Below, piece after piece: positions 62,291 through 64,000 of a stretch of 64,000 nucleotides of DNA (position 1 is the first letter of the stretch; every line of letters begins with the position of its first letter). The position numbers and the translations under genes are program-made. The DNA comes from Aequorivita xiaoshiensis (GTDB lineage: Bacteria; Bacteroidota; Bacteroidia; Flavobacteriales; Flavobacteriaceae). The stretch covers positions 1 to 64,000 of the forward strand of contig NZ_JAIRBB010000009.1 in assembly GCF_022008395.1 (NCBI RefSeq), written 5' to 3'. The notes under the pieces were generated by a model. The model did not search any database. It saw only the letters and a list, made by a program, of their open reading frames with translations, and was not told the origin of the DNA.

Positions 62291-62318
62291 AAAAGAGCAG
62301 ACATTTGCCTGCTCTTTT
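62291..62318. terminator. Terminator between rsmB-like gene and purL
   Basis: AAAAGAGCAG (62291-62300) and CTGCTCTTTT (62309-62318), perfect 10-bp arms with an 8-nt loop and T-runs on both strands; for the reverse strand it ends the RsmB-like gene. Confidence 0.88.
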
Positions 62319-62339
62319 CTTATATATATTCAGTCTTTT

Positions 62340-63551
62340 TTATGCCTTCTTTTGTAATAAAGAGATGTAAAAACCATCAAAACCACTTTTGCTTGGCAAG
62401 ATTCTCTCTTCATTTAATAACGTAAAATCCTTGCCAGCTTCACTAGCTAAAAATGCTTTTACTTGTAGTTCATTTTCTGAAGGCAGGATAGAGCAAGTAG
62501 CATATACTAAATCACCACCTGGTTTTACCATTCTAGAGTAGCTTTCTAATAAATCCTTTTGTGTAGCTCTAATCTTATCTAAAAACTCAGGCTGAAGTTT
62601 CCACTTAGCATCAGGGTTTCTTCTTAAAACACCCAATCCAGAACAAGGAGCGTCAATTAAAACCTTATCGGCCTTTTCTATCAACTTCTTTATAACTTTA
62701 GTGGAATCAATTACTCGAGTTTCAATATTAAAAATATCATTTCTTCGAGCTCTACGCTTAAGTTCGTTAAGTTTATTCTCGTAAATATCCATTGCGATCA
62801 GCTGGCCTTTATTTTCCATCATTGTTGCAATATGAAGGCTTTTTCCGCCTGCCCCTGCACAAGCGTCAATAACGCGCATTCCAGGTTTTGGGTCTAGCAT
62901 AGCCGCTACTTTTTGTGAAGAAGCATCTTGTACTTCAAACAAACCATTTTTAAAAGCATCGGTAATAAATACGTTTGAACGCTCTTTGAGTTTTAATGCA
63001 TCTGGATATCCTTTTATTGTTTCTGTTTCAATTTCAAGGTCCGCTAATTCATTTTGTAACGCGTCAACCGTAGTTTTTAAAGTATTTACCCGTAAAACAA
63101 CGTCGGCCTGTTCGTTTAAAGCTGCAATTTCCTTATCCCACTTCTTACCCAATTCTTTTACACCTAACTCATCCATCCAATCTGGAATAGATTCACGGTA
63201 TTTTCTAATTTTAGAAAGTTCGTCGAATCTTCCTTTGATTCGGCGGGTAGGAGTATCTTCAAATTGTTTCCATTCTGGAATTTTAATTCCGTTTAAGGTT
63301 GCCCAAACCGTAAATAATCTAAATAGATTAGGACGATCAAAAGGTTCGCGTACATCAGCAATTTCTGAATATAGGCGTTTCCACCTTACAATGTCGTAAG
63401 TGGTTTCTGCAATAAATGCTCTGTCTCGTGCACCCCAACGCTTATCACGTTTTAAGGTGCTTCTCAACACTTTATCGGCTTGTTTATTTTCGTTGAAAAT
63501 AAGGTGAAGGGAATCAATAGTAGCGAATACTAGGTTTCGGTGTAATTTCAT
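62340..63551 (-). CDS. RsmB-family 16S rRNA (cytosine-C5) methyltransferase
   Basis: A 403-aa RNA m5C methyltransferase of the NOL1/NOP2/Sun group. An N-terminal NusB-like helical region (about 1-130) is followed by the SAM site VIDACAGAGGKSLHIA (about 226-241), the motif with the first catalytic cysteine LIDAPCSGLGVLRRNP, and the second in YATCSILPSENE. It modifies a cytosine in rRNA, most likely in the small subunit, in the manner of RsmB; the exact position is not certain for this lineage. The promoter TACCTTTG lies about 112 bp upstream. Confidence 0.87.
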   Translation of the reverse strand: MKLHRNLVFATIDSLHLIFNENKQADKVLRSTLKRDKRWGARDRAFIAETTYDIVRWKRLYSEIADVREPFDRPNLFRLFTVWATLNGIKIPEWKQFEDTPTRRIKGRFDELSKIRKYRESIPDWMDELGVKELGKKWDKEIAALNEQADVVLRVNTLKTTVDALQNELADLEIETETIKGYPDALKLKERSNVFITDAFKNGLFEVQDASSQKVAAMLDPKPGMRVIDACAGAGGKSLHIATMMENKGQLIAMDIYENKLNELKRRARRNDIFNIETRVIDSTKVIKKLIEKADKVLIDAPCSGLGVLRRNPDAKWKLQPEFLDKIRATQKDLLESYSRMVKPGGDLVYATCSILPSENELQVKAFLASEAGKDFTLLNEERILPSKSGFDGFYISLLQKKA

Positions 63552-63839
63552 TTAAAAGGGTATTCAATTTATATAACACAAAACCAGAGAAAAAAATAAA
63601 ATTACTCCTGATTTTTGTGCTTGACTTTAAGGCTTTCAATTAGTTGAAAACTTTTGCGAGTGCAAAGGTATCTCTTTGAAACTGAAATTGAAACTTAAAT
63701 CGAAATCAAAAAAAATATTTTATAAATTATTTTTTACACTTAACTCGCATAAGAGGTAAAAGTTGAAAAATGTTTTGAATTTACCTGATGTTCCCAAGCA
63801 TTTATAAATAGTATATGATATTTGATATTTTAGATTGTT
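63552..63839. other. Intergenic region between divergent genes
   Basis: About 290 bp, AT-rich. It holds the rsmB-like gene promoter at 63663-63670; nothing else is recognisable. Confidence 0.5.
63663..63670 (-). promoter_or_regulatory. -7 promoter element of the rsmB-like gene
   Basis: Reverse-strand TACCTTTG, perfect TAnnTTTG, giving a leader of a little over 100 nt. Confidence 0.5.
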
Positions 63840-63847
63840 TACTTTTG
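63840..63847 (+). promoter_or_regulatory. -7 promoter element of the final lipoprotein gene
   Basis: TACTTTTG, perfect TAnnTTTG, 15 bp before the ATG at 63863. Confidence 0.55.
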
Positions 63848-63862
63848 CCAAAAATTTTAAAA

Positions 63863-64000
63863 ATGCGATTTCTTTTTATTCTATTAGCTGCATTAACACT
63901 AATTTCTTGTAACTCTAAACCTGAAGTAGAATTTAATTCTGTAGAAATTACACCAGTTTTTATAGACAGTTTGAGTATTCGCGCTATTCAACCCCTAGAT
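63863..64000 (+). CDS. Lipoprotein, partial (runs off the window)
   Basis: The first 46 codons of a forward gene. It has a signal peptide with lipobox LISC (C16) and a mature start SKPEVEFNSVEITPVFIDS. The piece is too short to assign a family, though this style of N-terminus occurs in flavobacterial beta-propeller proteins annotated as oxidoreductases; that is a weak guess. It is divergent from the rsmB-like gene and has a good TAnnTTTG promoter. Confidence 0.7.
   Translation, partial: MRFLFILLAALTLISCNSKPEVEFNSVEITPVFIDSLSIRAIQPLD

Noticed and set aside
1-64000. tRNA, rRNA or prophage genes
   Set aside because: No cloverleaf with a T-arm signature, no rRNA-like stretch, and no phage structural or integrase gene was recognised by eye.

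Overview
The window is a chromosomal stretch from a member of the Bacteroidota, most likely a marine-type Flavobacteriaceae; the genus cannot be fixed from the sequence. The evidence is AT-rich DNA, promoters with the Bacteroidota -7 element TAnnTTTG, a fused CcoN-CcoO oxidase subunit, type IX secretion sorting domains, and flavobacterial neighbour pairs such as rlmD next to rocD. No tRNA, rRNA, CRISPR array, prophage or classical insertion sequence was seen.

Layout. 1-1510 is a small accessory patch: two unknown reverse genes, each bracketed by short inverted repeats and joined by a cloverleaf-like palindrome. 2069-6607 holds a KstD-like flavoprotein, a thioredoxin-fold protein and an acetyl-CoA hydrolase/CoA-transferase. 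6705-27200 is a microaerobic/nitrosative respiration island. It contains two Rrf2 regulators with three spaced cysteines, a hemerythrin, the Fe-S repair protein Ric, a haem-copper-like membrane protein, ccoI, ccoS, ccoNO, ccoQ, ccoP, ccoG, fixH, a SafE-type protein, and a 54-aa membrane peptide. On the reverse strand it holds a porin-nirK-nirV-SCO operon and hemN, and divergently a dihaem lipoprotein with a methyltransferase. 27208-31951 carries upp and a possible periplasmic sulfur cluster (DoxX, two exported DsrE-like proteins, a SoxB/5'-nucleotidase-like enzyme, TlpA thioredoxin). 32122-42825 is housekeeping (rlmD, rocD, Smr) plus secreted or lipoprotein genes. 43164-50168 is a MarR-fadN-fadA-fadE beta-oxidation operon with two small elements encoding four-helix-bundle proteins inserted in its junctions. 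50747-64000 holds a polysaccharide deacetylase, DUF488, a SugE/Gdx-type exporter, fadD, an M16 peptidase, purL, an rsmB-like methyltransferase and the start of a lipoprotein.

How the genes work together. Nine promoters carry a 12-bp Crp/Fnr-type dyad (TRAY-N4-RTYA). In every case its centre lies exactly 36.5 bp upstream of the last G of a TAnnTTTG-like element, so about -41.5 from the expected transcription start. They control ccoI, ccoS-NOQP, ric, the nirK operon, hemN, the dihaem lipoprotein, the thioredoxin-fold gene, the acetyl-CoA hydrolase and the small membrane gene ahead of the sulfur cluster. This predicts one oxygen- or NO-responsive regulon. A second, longer dyad (TTCTGAYA-N4-TRTCWGAA) occurs before the second rrf2 gene, ric and the nirK operon, and may be an Rrf2/NsrR-type operator. 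Nitrite reduction by NirK would make NO; Ric, the hemerythrin and the Rrf2 proteins fit defence against it. No NO reductase is in the window.

The most novel-looking signals are the nine-member regulon with fixed geometry, the two four-helix-bundle elements with matching 33-bp inverted ends lying at or 2 bp from stop codons, the palindrome-bracketed cassettes at the left edge, and intergenic-type repeats inserted in frame in purL.
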